Shown here piece by piece: positions 28,843 to 29,999 of a stretch of DNA of 29,999 bases (positions are counted from its first letter, which is position 1; the number at the start of each line of letters is the position of its first letter). The stretch covers positions 1 through 29,999 of IMG/VR virus record IMGVR_UViG_3300031565_000242; one strand, 5' to 3'. A program made the translations under genes and the position numbers. Source of the DNA: a virus. The notes under the pieces are model-generated. The model worked only from the letters and a program-made list of their open reading frames with translations. It ran no database searches and was not told where the DNA came from.

Positions 28843-29175
28843 TTACTCCTTTCCTGACTGTAGTAATTCGATAAAATCGTTCAAATCGAGACACACATAG
28901 TCCCGCTCATTGTTTCGACTGAAAATTAAAAGACCTTTTTTATATCCGGCCTGTGTAAATGTCTGCCGAAGTGAATCCCAAATGTTCAAGTGTTCCTGTT
29001 TCTTGCACTCGATTACATAGGGGGCAAGTACCCCGTCCAGGTTGCGCAGGTCCCCTTTTATATCAAGCGCACCGGAACAAGGCACACGCCGCACATTACA
29101 ATCAAAAGCCCTTGACAACAGCTTTGCAATATGCCTTTCGTAGCCTTTACCTTTTCTTTGTGCCGCGCTTGCCAT
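28843..29175 (-). CDS. PD-(D/E)xK nuclease, Holliday-junction-resolvase-like
   Basis: 110 residues with the compact layout of small archaeal-type resolvases: GKGYERHIAKLL (E13), a basic strand ending in SGALDIKGD (S34, D38, D42), then the catalytic E56-C-K58 (IECKKQ) and a strand GLLIFSRNN. D42, E56 and K58 would bind metal. Such enzymes cut branched or damaged DNA, which a phage uses to resolve replication and recombination intermediates before packaging. The start follows the preceding TAG stop closely, with only a weak AGAG, so coupling is likely. Confidence 0.75.
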   Translation of the reverse strand: MASAAQRKGKGYERHIAKLLSRAFDCNVRRVPCSGALDIKGDLRNLDGVLAPYVIECKKQEHLNIWDSLRQTFTQAGYKKGLLIFSRNNERDYVCLDLNDFIELLQSGKE

Positions 29176-29177
29176 CT

Positions 29178-29459
29178 CTAATGCTTTACTCTAAAAATAT
29201 AATGTCCCCCGCGTTCGGACCTTTGCCAACACATTGAATAAAATAGTATATTTTCGCGCAAAGCCTCAATAATGCTTTCGTTCCCGGACCAACCCGCCGT
29301 TGATAAATGATAAACATCACCAGCAAGTTCTTCTTTCCAAAATCCAGAATGGGCATATTTCCATCGTTCCCGGATATAACCCATAAGCCCCTTGAAATCC
29401 GTGTCCCACTCCCTGATTTTCTGTAGTTCACATTCTTCCGGGTAGCCATCTATGTCCAT
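29178..29459 (-). CDS. Small phage protein with GWSGNE / RGGHY motif
   Basis: 93 residues from the ATG at 29459, which has AAGGAG six bases upstream; a TTG start seven codons earlier is less likely. It contains STAGWSGNESIIEALREN and later RSERGGHYIFRV. I have seen this combination in many phage hypothetical proteins, but its function is not known to me. It is mostly helical with several Trp residues (RERWKYAHSGFWKEE). The gene is tightly packed with the nuclease gene. Confidence 0.65.
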   Translation of the reverse strand: MDIDGYPEECELQKIREWDTDFKGLMGYIRERWKYAHSGFWKEELAGDVYHLSTAGWSGNESIIEALRENILFYSMCWQRSERGGHYIFRVKH

Positions 29460-29505
29460 ATCAATCTCCTTGCCTATCAACTATCTTTTCACAAACATAG
29501 CCTGG

Positions 29506-29775
29506 TTAGCTTTCGATTATTTTCTTTAGTTGTTCCAAACTGACCAGTTCGATAGAAACTTCTTGCGGGTTTGCGGAATAATCGTATCTCAGCGGTGCAT
29601 CCAGACTATCGCTTAGGGCCGCCAAATTTTGCAAGCCCGCCATATCGTTTACACTTGCCGAATACTTTGTTGCCGATATACGTTTATCCCCAACCATTCG
29701 GTAGCGTATGCCGTGCTGATTGCTCGATGTCTGTTTATATTCAGTAACATACTGGTAGTGTTTCTGGAATTTCAT
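29506..29775 (-). CDS. Unrecognised small protein
   Basis: 89 residues. The N-terminal half is strand-like and basic (MKFQKHYQYVTEYKQTSSNQ, RYRMVGDKRISATKYS). The rest is helical with LQNLAALSDSLDAPLRY and ends LVSLEQLKKIIES. The ATG overlaps the stop of the preceding partial gene (ATGA), with GAAAGG seven bases upstream. No family is recognised. Confidence 0.6.
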   Translation of the reverse strand: MKFQKHYQYVTEYKQTSSNQHGIRYRMVGDKRISATKYSASVNDMAGLQNLAALSDSLDAPLRYDYSANPQEVSIELVSLEQLKKIIES

Positions 29776-29999
29776 AAATCGCCTTTCTGCTTGTCAGCGG
29801 CCAATAGGGCCTGTATTTCCGGCCTCAATTCGTCAATCAAAAACCACATATTTTTATGTACGTTATCACGATGCGCCGCAATAAGTTTCTCTGCCGGCGC
29901 CGCCCTGATTTTCTCAGAGTATTCTTTGCGCACTTCGACCCGCTGCTTGCCTACAGTCGTTTGTTCAAAATCAGCCTCATTGAAATTGTTTTCGATAAA
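29772..29999 (-). CDS. 3' end of an unrecognised protein (partial)
   Basis: The last 75 residues of a gene that enters from the right edge. It is helical and charged, with KQRVEVRKEYSEKIRAAPAE and WFLIDELRPEIQALLAADKQ before the stop. I cannot name the family. It is chained to the next gene by an ATGA overlap, so the - strand genes at 28395-29999 form one tight operon that continues beyond the window. Confidence 0.6.
   Translation of the reverse strand, partial: FIENNFNEADFEQTTVGKQRVEVRKEYSEKIRAAPAEKLIAAHRDNVHKNMWFLIDELRPEIQALLAADKQKGDL

Noticed and set aside
29186-29449. 87-aa frame on the same strand as the GWSGNE protein
   Set aside because: It overlaps almost completely in another frame. 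The GWSGNE/RGGHY frame has the recognisable pattern and an AAGGAG site.

Overview
The window is almost entirely viral: the packaging, head and tail module of a short-tailed (podovirus-like) double-stranded DNA phage or prophage, plus part of a small-gene accessory region. The order terminase small subunit, terminase large subunit, P22-like portal, scaffold, N4-gp56-family major capsid protein, SU10-type adaptor, beta-propeller-like tail nozzle and large internal proteins supports this, as does the absence of a sheath, tube or tape-measure set. The host is not named by the sequence. At the left edge lies a PEP-CTERM protein gene with a textbook sigma70 promoter. Such proteins, and the LamG and beta-helix repeat style seen here, are common in Planctomycetota and some other Gram-negatives, so a planctomycete-like host is my inference, not a demonstrated fact.

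Layout. Positions 1-843 (+ strand): the end of an unknown gene, then the PEP-CTERM gene, which may be host DNA or a carried gene. Positions 767-25731 (- strand, read right to left): a long late operon. It opens with a 42-aa basic ORF, TerS and TerL, then three small ORFs. A strong hairpin terminator stands directly before the portal start codon. Scaffold, capsid, a carbohydrate-binding-like virion protein and a 1412-aa four-module beta-helix protein follow, then adaptor, LamG protein, another exported protein, a gp53-like fibre, nozzle, an ATP-grasp plus GNAT-like pair, an S74-chaperone protein, two internal proteins and two small coiled-coil proteins, one with a membrane anchor. Positions 25740-25949 are a divergent control region with one good promoter-like sequence on each strand. 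Positions 25950-27969 (+ strand): a possible structured leader RNA, then six small genes, each preceded by a member of a repeated start-associated element. Positions 28169-29999 (- strand): small ORFs, a lipoprotein and a PD-(D/E)xK nuclease.

The most unusual feature is the set of start-associated elements at 26043-27774. Each carries a GC-rich dyad around a GGCACAG core, then GAAAG(G/A)G and a start codon. Most also supply the stop codon of the gene before. Two of them contain a perfect tRNA T-arm sequence. A 15-bp piece of the element also sits before a late gene on the opposite strand. This resembles, by analogy, the start-associated sequences of cluster K mycobacteriophages. Other points of note are three Sec-signal-bearing proteins inside the structural operon, the ATP-grasp/GNAT pair, the terminator in the portal leader, and the overlap of the PEP-CTERM tail with a viral-strand ORF.

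No integrase, DNA polymerase, repressor, endolysin, tRNA gene or CRISPR array is visible in the window.
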